Source of the DNA: JBMZCV01 sp049613665
Lineage (GTDB): Bacteria > Bacteroidota > Bacteroidia > Chitinophagales > UBA2359
Length of the DNA stretch: 24,598 bases
NCBI GenBank assembly: GCA_049613665.1
Contig: JBMZCV010000062.1
Coordinates: forward strand, 1 to 24,598
Direction of reading: 5' to 3'
Shown here: one piece after another, positions 20,901 to 24,598 of the stretch
Position numbering within the stretch: the first letter of the stretch is position 1
How the letters are laid out: each line of letters opens with the position of its first letter
Notes under the pieces: generated by a model
What the model was told of the DNA's origin: nothing
The model's database searches: none
The model's input: only the letters and a program-made list of their open reading frames with translations
Position numbers and translations under genes: made by a program

Positions 20901-21462
20901 AATTGTTGATGAGTTCCAACAAACTTGGGTCTAAGTTTCCTGTTTCGGAAGTAGTACCATCTGGCAATTCAATAATCAGATTGACAGGGCCACCACCATT
21001 GATATAAATTTCAATCTCTCCATTGTAAGCTGCTCCTGTTTGAAAGCAAAGTGAAGGAATAAAAAATGTTTCGGTAATTGAGTTGTTGGCCGAAATATTG
21101 CCATTAAGATTAGGCAAGGTAAAAAACTGTGTTGGAACGCTCACGCCAGCAGGCAAACAAGGGGTAAAAGATTGCAAGCCTAAGTTGTCGCAATTTGGCG
21201 TAAAATTGAAGGAAGAACCGACCGCTCCATTACTCCATTGAATTTGGCTGGCCGCACCAGAAATAGAGGAAGCAGTAGTAGCCGAAATCGTGAAAGGACT
21301 GCCACTTGCATCACACGCAATTTCCCATTGTCCAGTGCTAGAATTGTATATTCCTGGCCCTGTTGTCGAATCTATACATTGTGCTATTAGCTGTGTTTGC
21401 AAGCTCGAAAAGCTGTAATACAACAATAGTGCAATGAATAAAAAAGGTAATTTTCTTTTCAT
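8980..21462 (-). CDS. Giant secreted modular repeat protein with T9SS type A sorting domain
   Basis: A 4160-residue extracellular protein in one intact frame. Residues 1-28 are a signal peptide (MKRKLPFLFIALLLYYSFS, ending LIAQ). A first proprotein-convertase P-domain-like module lies at about 137-235 (NPSGEWKITIENNGGGS). Cys-containing beta modules fill about 236-960. Five gliding-type Ig-like repeats of about 87 residues occupy 965-1400. A tandem array of long Cys-rich units covers 1467-3787, each with a CxxC start, an LCC(D/G/N) motif, an FPDGS segment, a GDPNG(T/E)W P-like core and a YGxAVEIVVVDDI segment. A cadherin-like domain (DADSE) lies at about 3793-3885, an FnIII-like domain (FGGQILDEGNLIQWTTAAE) at about 3975-4075, and the sorting domain (LTGRLVE...AAGVYIISL...KFVKK) at 4080-4160. 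T9SS would export it and PorU-type sorting would anchor it at the surface. An adhesin or matrix role is inferred; no catalytic motif is seen. Confidence 0.9.
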   Translation of the reverse strand: MKRKLPFLFIALLLYYSFSSLQTQLIAQCIDSTTGPGIYNSSTGQWEIACDASGSPFTISATTASSISGAASQIQWSNGAVGSSFNFTPNCDNLGLQSFTPCLPAGVSVPTQFFTLPNLNGNISANNSITETFFIPSLCFQTGAAYNGEIEIYINGGGPVNLIIELPDGTTSETGNLDPSLLELINNSVPVSFIPGLDGNPSGEWKITIENNGGGSMTYQVVQSQLSISAFTTSSLVCSPPVNINVFGGCPAYNGIQTSATDVCSSEDFTLSANIEPSNAPNVTYNWSGPGIDASNQNSSSPMISFANLSCDIEVASYNLTLTCTNDGSVLANGGQNLSVNIYPAINENDIAIDNTTNIQDPDCSIIVSSTACPNFTIDAMPQNNTQVFSSGDNGSTASFVVSNGYCELELNPTINCLSNCNLATAAVTVGDCDGNDNFVITVNLSDLGDASSLNIVPSQGNTQTATATGNFTFGPYSDGEIINLKILDPSDPSCNQNLGFHTQNCLGCPELTGITNVVANQCADSYLNLFANVNNGADGVHYSIQWYKNGIALADGTSASYAHYLNVADRCTPEEQIFTAELTCLTGGVQMGITSRSTSPTMVYTVPEFGRDFVIGQCSVTPTDNCGNLTIDVGGATDLSAGDNPVTVNYAIGIADAPASCQATGSYEITCPDCDNKAGNATSTAVSVCFGESFDISNVSALTTQAGYEIGLAVTPEPPSTYDNMDQLLNATTVLEGPFLPPGTITPETFINNGSNFNFGETYYFTPFVSFTTNPATAGSLSYNDSGTFTAPEYPSLGEPGLGGGVITIPNLPFCSGYTSYDIELCVEDVTTDTQDPISEDFLFGAIELPGGVFSNFPNLNNLHDSCDEFLIFTCDEQCYYQNNWGLSTNEGNPSGESFNIVMVNVIALSDIELDWDINMGIDNGQNINFPFPCDDCPVLGEPIAVTMMKPVQLLNGISPPEICEGESINLLNYKPLVGNLSPDGFFEWYNGDPNSDGQLIADPTQVVPNDGQQFYAYYQPYENNACGETYNISIDVYSLPQLSVPTLAPVCSGESIDFTAVESQITNENGNIKWYMGEPNNGGALLSNASAVVPLGSEQYCALFTNPSTGCSNYVCLSANYNSNPVLLAANPVFCPDETVNLRDIENQLTNDIGTFIWYDADPNLGGNEILADAQNDILVTPNDQSTYFVSFTDNTTTCSAFSAVTYTQNELPVLSLPTISGVCPNTSVDLSLLESQVTSETGTFQWYLGNPQQNGTLIDDATDVVPNGVDSYFVVFTADNTACRNLGGFVYPVNDLPNVSDNLPTPNLLCANAEAINLNGLESQLSSDDVTFVWYNGDPENGGEILDNNNFPDFEDNPAAQIIANGTDVTFYAVLTDNNTNCVNTLSLDYSVFNDLSGANIVYDCDLGLQIDLANVIGGSENGIQIAATSPNQTNDMLAHQAAWTVIIEDDNGCSQTLSGTVDCPVCEAGNANALVNNILCVGDAIQITNTTAQLDEPGDFTIGWAISPLQAVTDENGVNEATANDLIFQSTSGGYNLDFTHDGDLDAGIYYATPFISEQPPQIGPPTPIVYDPDNGCVPVGEICPQLAGEDWAISELIISFPDGSFLNVNDDFLGGIEITPALVSGLPNGQLPCLPLADLYTGDPNGTWSISITNSGVGSLDFSVPDFFVTVDAASCGLITENQESFIAGASGTVVANTTFSINLEIPSPQVVLPSITYNPTNGCTPVAEICPTISGEDGWEILPLIVNFPDGSQINVAEELIGSPDLPINQAALDLAAPGGTLCLVLTDLYTGDPNGTWSIEATNIGTGSVSFDIPEFNVFVSTAGCSELTEDEITTIDAVSGTIAVGTTDAIEILIPPLPSLFPAIDAACEDYGDAVQIVLLDDIAFGEINAECVDKDAQLYSVSVANLSGGAAAVLPNGEYIFPNAASYDAIANTYTFETTIDNFPYNFEITNNENATNGTNCPATATIVDDPCICIPPTVIYATQCIDQNGFEAVVNITAFGNSATYTITDNLGSASQTVSATGLYTFGNYANDTEVMITLVANDDELCNDMSENLTNNCLQCTTGNNIPLASNVFCCDESADIALGGTIIEDNLIIAWAFSENEITDTADLNTAISIEPANEDNSFSFTNDCTLAAGIYYATPLISQAPGAIPQADPITYNPALGCNPFAEICITITGEDGWEIVPLFINFPDGSQVNAVESLGLPGTTPINQGLLGVAAPDGIICLPLTDLYSGDPNGTWSVEATNVGTGSVSFDIADFNVVVNATDCLELEVDEITNINAVSGTIEAGTTNQVDIVIPNPNTEIPDFPTIDANCNDIGESVEIVVVDAISYDFSANCYDSDGNDVYDGIELTISNISGGSPALGIGEYILPDGFELNGNTYTQIVSTDLSETNFNVTISSSINGQNNDCGVSKNITLPFCPSTCINPTVLFGETCIEEGNFFYININVSNLGSGNNSFTVANDFDNSTFSITTTGVSQAGPFPNNANITISVIGDTDNACLVTSNVLTADCSGCSAGTGNTLNNNILCCNDEVVLSTQNADVDAGFTVAWALANDAVTSENDLNNAIGVWPADENGNYAYTNDCDLAAGTYYFTPFVAQTPGEVPQPDPVTFNPASNCLPDAQLCPQISGTDWEIQPLLITFPDGNVINVAEALVGFDVAITPALIETLGGLPCLGIIETLGEFFNGNPNGEWIIEVNNIGTGDVLFELDAFDVIVPAADCALISEDEITIVPPVSGTIAGGTSDVVIIQIPAPNDEQPAGFPTIDADCEDYGQAVEIVVVDDINFDFAIACYDADGNSIDDGFEMTISSISGGSPALGIGNYILPDGFSETFNGVYTSILPEGSVGTQTVSVSSSEAGQNDLCEATKTATIPTDCFFGCTSPTALFGTNCPDENTSDFYVSVNITEFGEGNSSYTISNNLNNSTENASSIGVVSVGPFAANSNVTITIAGNDDSACVIQSESLTDNCPFCEAGTATTNDDNVLCCGDSATFSTSNSNINVDGNVIAWALAENTITQASDLDNALGVWPSDENGNYTFTNDCNLEAGVYEMTPFISQTPGEIPPTEPIIFDPANNCIPNATLCPQIEGTGWIIDPFLMTFPDGTTINVVEALGFPPVPIDENLLALIGGIPCLDITTLAEFYNGNPNGDWVLSVNNTGTGSVGFSVPSFDVVVSASECSNIITDQVVTIEAVSGTIAAGTSNEIVITMPPANTQPADFPNISSSCESYGEPAEIVIVDDIDFDISAACNDVNNDGIDDEILVTVSNISGGVPAILNADYVLPNNFNTSDNGQTYTASLSVDLQGSDFSLSINSDANSDCDSEKTITLPIDCETDACNPVVSFETVAVNETAFEINVIVDDLGAGSSSFTISNNFNGETLIFTNIGTYTIGDFDCETEIIVTVSSDEEADCEVVSNILTVFCAETCYITTANVGVQNVLCCDESLDMSVSDFFLQEEMIIGWAVADSPITDENGLDNAISLNISDENNAYQYTNACDLPAGTYYCTPFAAKTTDEIPVTEPILYNPEEGCVPNGELCPVITGEDWIIQPLLINFPDGSQMNVAENLLGTDLPITPAFAGLIPCLELISLYEGDPNGEWSIEVNNIGTGAVNFEISSFDITVAAADCSLTNSDIVVSIPAVTGTIEGGTSDIVTLTIPPLDENAQPSDFPSINADCEAYGQAIEMLIVDDISFDLSATCVDNNDDGNDDEYLVTIENIGGGSPAVIASSNYVLPNGFVETENGIYTLVLDLENSGNFEATISDDLSTCILTQNTILAECQTISGQAPVIQSPIIFEAESNETISFNLLDYVTDADSETVILVSVEQPAVGEIVIGENGEVTFNAPANFDETITVSFTVTDGNFEVTGTFDITNCANRIEIELNYTTDVPNNTYTIYAAVTGGNGVNYTATSMIAINGEVEEETYTLNADTITTLGPFFAPDYDFVYQLLVDDGENCQSVADIAVIIDLVSIELLHFGGQILDEGNLIQWTTAAEKDNAYFTLYHSKDGQTFVPIESQKGGGTTTTTQRYDFLHEAATEGKNYYRLDQTDFDGTTTSSTIINLVRTERNDVSIQIVPVPASDFINIYSSSSFVASEKVELNVYDLTGRLVEQKMVLPNDNSITLDIENYAAGVYIISLNDGNTVATEKFVKK
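8983..9222 (-). other. T9SS type A C-terminal sorting domain
   Basis: The last 80 or so residues (about 4080-4160) form the compact beta-sandwich that targets proteins to the type IX secretion pore. IVPVPASDFINIY, LNVYDLTGRLV, AAGVYIISL and the terminal basic KFVKK are the standard landmarks. Confidence 0.9.
10102..11169 (-). repeat. Long Cys-rich unit, shortened last copy
   Basis: Residues 3432-3787. It starts CAETC...LCCDES and runs through FPDGS, GDPNGEWSIEVNNIGTG and YGQAIEMLIVDDI, then stops about 100 residues before the end of a standard unit. A cadherin-like domain follows. A module resembling the missing end (TLGPFFAPDYDF) reappears after it, as if the cadherin-like domain had been inserted into the last copy. 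Confidence 0.7.
11170..12528 (-). repeat. Long Cys-rich unit, standard copy (453 aa)
   Basis: Residues 2979-3431, starting CPFC...LCCGDS. Contains NGNPNGDWVLSVNNTGTG and YGEPAEIVIVDDI. Same order of landmarks as the two preceding units. Confidence 0.8.
12529..13899 (-). repeat. Long Cys-rich unit, standard copy (457 aa)
   Basis: Residues 2522-2978, starting CSGC...LCCNDE. Contains NPNGEWIIEVNNIGTG, YGQAVEIVVVDDI and the ISGGSPALGIGNYILPDGF segment shared almost word for word with the previous unit. Confidence 0.8.
13900..15261 (-). repeat. Long Cys-rich unit, standard copy (454 aa)
   Basis: Residues 2068-2521, starting CLQC...FCCDES. Contains GDPNGTWSVEATNVGTG, SVEIVVVDAI and ISGGSPALGIGEYILPDGF. 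DNA similarity to the next unit is clear but broken by many substitutions. Confidence 0.8.
15262..17064 (-). repeat. Long Cys-rich unit, expanded first copy (601 aa)
   Basis: Residues 1467-2067, starting CPVC...LCVGDA, with only one Cys where later units have LCC. It holds two P-like modules in tandem (GDPNGTWSISITNSGVG, then GDPNGTWSIEATNIGTG about 152 residues later). This accounts for most of its extra 145 or so residues. Confidence 0.75.
17265..18570 (-). repeat. Five gliding-type Ig-like repeats
   Basis: Residues 965-1400. Copies begin at Cys 965, 1053, 1137, 1226 and 1313, a period of 84-89 residues. Each reads (V/I/L)C...L...ESQ(I/L/V)T(N/S)...F.WY.G(D/N/E)P..GG..L, then VVPNG or similar, a YF strand and a T.C. 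The first copy differs most. Confidence 0.8.
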
Positions 21463-21534
21463 CGTTTTGTTTTTTTATAATATATATGTAAATCTATTTT
21501 TTGCAATCCGTATATATTGACAAAAGAGGCAAGC

Positions 21535-21588
21535 TTTTCTTTTTTCAACATATTAGTAAAAATAGCTTTTTTTGTTGAAAAAAGAAAA
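21535..21588. repeat. 16-bp perfect inverted repeat upstream of the giant gene
   Basis: TTTTCTTTTTTCAACA (21535-21550) is the exact reverse complement of TGTTGAAAAAAGAAAA (21573-21588), with 22 bases between. It lies about 75 bases upstream of the giant gene's start codon. It may be a leader hairpin or protein-binding site. Confidence 0.55.
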
Positions 21589-21655
21589 TAATGGAGTGTT
21601 CCTGTGGTATGAAATATACTAAAAAAACGTTTTAGTGTTAGGTAGTGGTTTAGAT

Positions 21656-21747
21656 GTTTTTCGGTATTCGAGAGAAAGCTAACGCCTTGATTATCAATAT
21701 CTTAGCGACAAATTAGGCAGTTCAATTAAATAGCATTTGGCAATTAA
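21656..21747 (+). repeat. Degenerate dispersed repeat, copy 2
   Basis: Partner of 714-802 in the same orientation, with AAGCTAAC, TTATCAAT, TTAGCGAC, ATTAAATAG and TTTGGCAATTAA in the same order. The inverted-repeat part (21678-21706) is less perfect than in copy 1. Confidence 0.5.
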
Positions 21748-21796
21748 AAGAAAGGAAATTGGGAAATAAACAGAAGTAATGAGGAGGCGAAAAATC

Positions 21797-21865
21797 AATA
21801 ACTTAGTCCAAAAAGGTGTAAAAACAAACGGTTTTGGAGTTTGAAATACTTTGGGCTAAGTTATT
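21797..21865 (-). terminator. Terminator of the helicase gene
   Basis: AATAACTTAGTCCAAA (21797-21812) pairs with TTTGGGCTAAGTTATT (21850-21865) over 16 bp with one wobble pair and a 37-base loop. It starts 15 bases after the helicase stop on the minus strand and is followed there by GATTTTT. Confidence 0.65.
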
Positions 21866-21880
21866 TTTTACAGAAAAAAA

Positions 21881-23380
21881 TTATTTATCAGTTGTTTTAT
21901 CTTCTTTTTTGGGCGATGTGTTCGTTTTAGGCGATACTTTTTTAACTACCTTTTGAGATGTAGGCTTGCGTTTTGTATGAGCAGAATCTGTCGAATTATG
22001 AGCAGATTTATTTTTAGGCTGTTGTTGTTTTGGTGGTCTTGCTTTCTTATTTTTCGGTCTTGGCTTTTGAGCTGACTTTTTTTCGCCCTGTTCAGCCGTT
22101 TTTTTAGGACTATTAGAACTATTATTTTGCCCTTTGTTGTTCCGATAATTTTTTTTCTTATTATAGCTATTGCCCTTTCTTTTCTGCCCATATTTCGATT
22201 GCGAGCGTCTTTTAGGCTGATAAGTTGGTGTTTCACCCAACATTTTCGTCAATTCTTCCGAAAAAGCAATTTTTTCTATTTCATTGCCAATCAACTTTTC
22301 TATTTGCCCAAACTTAAACTGTTCTCTTTGATTGACAAAGCTAATCGCCAAACCATCGGCATCGGCACGAGCAGTACGCCCAATTCTATGCACATAATCT
22401 TCGGCATCATAAGGAATATCGTAATTTATGACCACTTCGATAGAATCAATATCAATACCACGAGCCAAAATATCGGTAGCCACCAAAATGTTTAAACTCT
22501 TGTTTTTGAAAGCTCGCAACACCTTTTCACGCTCTTCTTGATTGAGGTCGGAATGAATACTACCTACCGCAAATTTGGCTCGTCTCAGCCTTTCATATAG
22601 CGTTTTTACACCGTTTTTTGTAGAGGAAAAAACAATCAAGCTTTTCCAATCATTGTTTTTCAACAAATGTTTCAACAAGCGTTCTTTTTGGTCATTGAAA
22701 AGAATATAAGCTTCTTGTTTTGCTTTCGTTGCGGTCTTAGAGTTTGCAATACTAATAAGCGTAGGTTCTGTCAATATTTTTTTCGCAAACTGCTTAATTT
22801 TTTGTGGCATAGTGGCCGAAAATAGCAGCGTTTGGCGTTTTTTCTTTTTTGGCAAAAAGCTGATAATTCGCATAATATCATCTTGAAAACCCATATCAAG
22901 CATCTTATCAGCTTCGTCGAGTATGAGGCATTCAAAATGTTTGAGTTTGACATAGCCCAAGCTCAAATGCGATAAAAGTTTGCCTGGTGTGGCAATAATA
23001 ATATCAGCACCTTTCACTAAGGCACGTCTTTGCTGCATAAAACTCATGCCATCGCCTCCACCATAAACAGGATACGAACTAATACCCAAAAAATAGGCAA
23101 AAGCTTCCACTTGTTGGTCTATTTGTTTGGCGAGTTCTCGTGTTGGTGCGATAATGATAGTATTGATAGCATCTGGCGTAGTATTGTTGGCTATTTTGTG
23201 GAGGATAGGCAATAAGTAAGCGGCCGTTTTGCCTGTGCCTGTTTGTGCAGCAGCTATCACATCTTTGTCGTCCAAAATAACAGGAATAGCTTGTTCTTGT
23301 ATAGGTGTAGCTTTGTAAAAGCCCATAGCATCGAGGCCGTCTAATAAGTCGTAGTGTAGTTGAAATTCGTGAAAATCCAA
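21881..23380 (-). CDS. DEAD-box ATP-dependent RNA helicase, RhlE type
   Basis: A 499-residue cytoplasmic RNA helicase, probably acting in ribosome assembly, RNA turnover or cold adaptation. The full motif set is present: Q motif KATPIQEQ (23-30), motif I QTGTGKT (46-52), PTRELA (79-84), ATPGK (130-134), DEAD (155-158), SAT (188-190), LIVFSST (248-254), HSDL (276-279), ATDILARGIDI (301-311) and HRIGRTAR (331-338). From about 388 the tail is low-complexity and basic (Lys, Asn, Gln, Ser, Pro), a usual disordered RNA-binding extension. The start is TTG at 23380-23378. A stop lies seven codons upstream, no ATG lies between, and MDFHEFQLHYDLLDGL aligns with the family's normal N-terminus. The inefficient start may keep expression low. 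A 554-base gap separates it from the divergent RCC1 gene. Confidence 0.93.
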   Translation of the reverse strand: MDFHEFQLHYDLLDGLDAMGFYKATPIQEQAIPVILDDKDVIAAAQTGTGKTAAYLLPILHKIANNTTPDAINTIIIAPTRELAKQIDQQVEAFAYFLGISSYPVYGGGDGMSFMQQRRALVKGADIIIATPGKLLSHLSLGYVKLKHFECLILDEADKMLDMGFQDDIMRIISFLPKKKKRQTLLFSATMPQKIKQFAKKILTEPTLISIANSKTATKAKQEAYILFNDQKERLLKHLLKNNDWKSLIVFSSTKNGVKTLYERLRRAKFAVGSIHSDLNQEEREKVLRAFKNKSLNILVATDILARGIDIDSIEVVINYDIPYDAEDYVHRIGRTARADADGLAISFVNQREQFKFGQIEKLIGNEIEKIAFSEELTKMLGETPTYQPKRRSQSKYGQKRKGNSYNKKKNYRNNKGQNNSSNSPKKTAEQGEKKSAQKPRPKNKKARPPKQQQPKNKSAHNSTDSAHTKRKPTSQKVVKKVSPKTNTSPKKEDKTTDK

Positions 23381-23526
23381 AGTTGTAGTTTTTAATTTTT
23401 AGTGCTTAGTTTTTAGTTACTATTTTTTCTAAAAACAAAAACAACTAATTTAATGTCTGATTATTTTTCAGCTATTTTCAGAAGGGCAAAACCAAACTCT
23501 AAAAGTCTCCTTTTTCTATTTCAATG

Positions 23527-23558
23527 CTCACATATTGAAAATCAATGTGTGAGTTTTT
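23527..23558 (+). terminator. Intrinsic-terminator-like hairpin in the divergent region
   Basis: CTCACATATTGA (23527-23538) pairs with TCAATGTGTGAG (23542-23553) over 12 bp with one wobble, a 3-base AAA loop and five T residues after it. No plus-strand gene ends just upstream, so it would act as an attenuator or stop antisense transcription. Confidence 0.5.
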
Positions 23559-23861
23559 ATAAATGAGCATTTTATTTCTAATGAAAACATAAAGGAGTTG
23601 GAGAATACTATCTTTTGCTTGAAAAAAGCAGATGTTTTTTATTACAATGTGACAATAGCTAATTATTTTCTGCATAGATACAAAAAAATGATTGGTTAAA
23701 CTAAAAAATAGGCTTTTTTATCGAAAACAAATGAATAATAAAAAAAATAGTTGCACATTATTTAATGTTTTATCTGTCTTTTCGTACTTCCATTCAAAAT
23801 CAAACTTTACGCCTTTTGTTTTTTCTACAAATAGATAATTTGTTATAAATCAATTCATTTT

Positions 23862-23896
23862 TTTGTAGAAAGCTTGCCTATTATCATATAATTTTT
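23862..23896 (+). promoter_or_regulatory. Candidate promoter of the RCC1-repeat gene
   Basis: TTTG at 23862-23865, a 23-base spacer, then TAATTTTT at 23889-23896 (7 of 8 to TAnnTTTG) precedes the ATG at 23935 by 38 bases. The spacer is at the long end of the accepted range. Confidence 0.3.
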
Positions 23897-23934
23897 AAAT
23901 TAAAAAATAACTTTTTAACAAATCATATTTATCT

Positions 23935-24598
23935 ATGCGTAATTTAAACAAATTGTTTATTTATTTACTGCTAAGTCTTTTGGTTTCCTTACCAGTTTTT
24001 GGTCAGCCCTTTGACTTCACAGGCTTATCTAGCCCTTACTGTTCCGATGATGGCGTAGTAACACTAACAGGTAGTGCTGCTCCTTCAGGCACTTTTAGCG
24101 GTGTAGGTATCACAGACAATGGAGATGGCACTGCTGTTTTCGACCCTAGCATGGCAGGTGCTGGTGGCAGTATCAATTATAGCCTGGATGCTTGGCAAAG
24201 TATTGTAGCAGGAGGTTTTCACAGTTTAGGTATTCAATCCGATGGCACACTATGGGCATGGGGAAGGAATCTTTCTGGTCAGTTAGGCAATGGCAATACT
24301 ACAAATTCCAATATTCCTATTCAGATAGGTAGTGCTACCAACTGGCAAAGTATTGCAGCAGGAGGTTTTCACAGTTTCGGTATTCAATCCGATGGCAGTC
24401 TTTGGGCATGGGGAAGGAATACTGATGGTCAGTTAGGCAATGGCAATAATACAGATTCCAATATTCCTATTCAGATAGGTAATGCTACCAACTGGCAAAG
24501 TATTGCAGCAGGAGGTTTTCACAGTTTCGGTATTCAATCCGATGGCACACTATGGGCATGGGGATGGAATACTGATGGTCAGTTAGGCAATGGCAATA
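23935..24598 (+). CDS. Secreted Ig-like plus RCC1-repeat protein (partial, cut by window end)
   Basis: The frame opens at ATG 23935 and is still open at the last base, giving 221 residues. Residues 1-24 are a signal peptide (MRNLNKLFIYLLLSLLVSLP, ending VFGQ). Residues about 25-84 are one gliding-type Ig-like domain (SSPYCSDDGVVTLTGSAAPS...GVGITDNGDGTAVFDPSMAGAGG). From W87 come RCC1-type beta-propeller repeats with a 50-residue period (W87, W137, W187), each reading WQSI(V/A)AGGFHS.GIQSDG.LWAWG, then GQLGNGN and, in the two complete copies, SNIPIQIG. RCC1 repeats form seven-bladed propellers, so several more copies and probably a T9SS sorting domain should follow beyond the window; that is inference. 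The DNA of the repeats is nearly identical between copies. Function is unknown; surface or secreted binding is likely. Confidence 0.85.
   Translation, partial: MRNLNKLFIYLLLSLLVSLPVFGQPFDFTGLSSPYCSDDGVVTLTGSAAPSGTFSGVGITDNGDGTAVFDPSMAGAGGSINYSLDAWQSIVAGGFHSLGIQSDGTLWAWGRNLSGQLGNGNTTNSNIPIQIGSATNWQSIAAGGFHSFGIQSDGSLWAWGRNTDGQLGNGNNTDSNIPIQIGNATNWQSIAAGGFHSFGIQSDGTLWAWGWNTDGQLGNGN
24193..24598 (+). repeat. Near-identical 150-bp tandem repeats
   Basis: Copies start at 24193, 24343 and 24493 (the last cut after 106 bases). By my count copies 1 and 2 differ at about 12 of 150 bases, and copies 2 and 3 at about 4 of 106. The period is exactly 50 codons, so copy-number change keeps the frame. Confidence 0.85.

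Larger units (their letters stand above)
21463..21880. other. 418-base intergenic region between helicase and giant gene
   Basis: No gene is seen. It holds the helicase terminator (21797-21865), the second copy of the dispersed repeat (21656-21747), a 16-bp perfect inverted repeat (21535-21588) and the AT-rich leader of the giant gene. A 21-codon plus-strand frame at 21779 is probably chance. The promoter of the giant gene must lie here on the minus strand; TTTTG near 21521-21525 and TAGATTTA near 21493-21500 are candidates but their spacing, about 24, is long. Confidence 0.6.
23381..23934. other. 554-base divergent intergenic region
   Basis: No convincing gene. The first 45 or so bases are low-complexity TTTTTAGT-like repeats. 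A strong hairpin with T-run is at 23527-23558, and an overlapping alternative stem pairs AATGCTCA (23523-23530) with TGAGCATT (23564-23571). The remainder is very AT-rich and must hold the promoters of both the helicase (minus) and RCC1 (plus) genes. Its length would allow long 5' leaders. Confidence 0.6.

Noticed and set aside
23453..23566. 37-codon plus-strand frame
   Set aside because: It runs through the terminator-like hairpin, shows no family features, and is short enough to be chance.
24193..24598. CRISPR-like periodic repeats
   Set aside because: The 150-bp period is exactly in frame and encodes RCC1 blades throughout. There are no short repeats with unique spacers.

Overview
The window is AT-rich DNA from a member of the Bacteroidota, probably a gliding or marine type in the Cytophagia/Saprospiria range; no finer placement is supportable. 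The evidence is a C-terminal type IX secretion (T9SS) sorting domain, gliding-type Ig-like repeats, a CarboxypepD_reg-like domain, the ArsR plus DUF6428 gene pair, no clear Shine-Dalgarno sites, and promoters that fit the phylum's -33 TTTG / -7 TAnnTTTG pattern.

Layout. (1) Positions 1-5582, plus strand: a possible gene end, a Crp/Fnr-family regulator, a degenerate NAD(P)-binding Rossmann protein, a CarboxypepD_reg plus serine beta-lactamase-like fusion protein, and an unrecognised 425-residue protein with a HEPN-like RxxxxH motif. (2) Positions 5583-7599, minus strand: a secreted beta-propeller protein and an nfsB-like nitroreductase gene interrupted by one in-frame TAA, separated by a strong terminator. 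(3) Positions 7756-8968, plus strand: an arsenic-type unit of promoter, 16-bp palindromic operator, arsR and a DUF6428 gene, ending in a bidirectional terminator. No arsenate reductase or efflux gene follows. (4) Positions 8980-21462, minus strand: one uninterrupted 4160-residue gene for a secreted, T9SS-sorted, modular repeat protein, covering half the window. (5) Positions 21881-23380, minus strand: an RhlE-type DEAD-box RNA helicase with a TTG start. (6) From 23935 to the end, plus strand: the start of a secreted Ig-like plus RCC1-repeat protein built from near-identical 150-bp units and cut by the window edge.

How it fits together. The window is not one pathway. The clearest functional unit is the ArsR/DUF6428 pair, with its operator lying over the promoter. 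Two large repeat-built surface or secreted proteins flank the helicase gene. Their repeats differ in age: those of the giant protein are strongly diverged, whereas those of the RCC1 protein are almost identical at DNA level. The first 5.6 kb looks accessory, with unrelated single genes and a duplicated promoter-like element. I see no tRNA, rRNA, CRISPR array or intact insertion sequence. I also see no clear multi-gene novel system. The strongest leads are the giant repeat protein, the HEPN-like protein, the broken nitroreductase gene and the unusual intergenic repeats.
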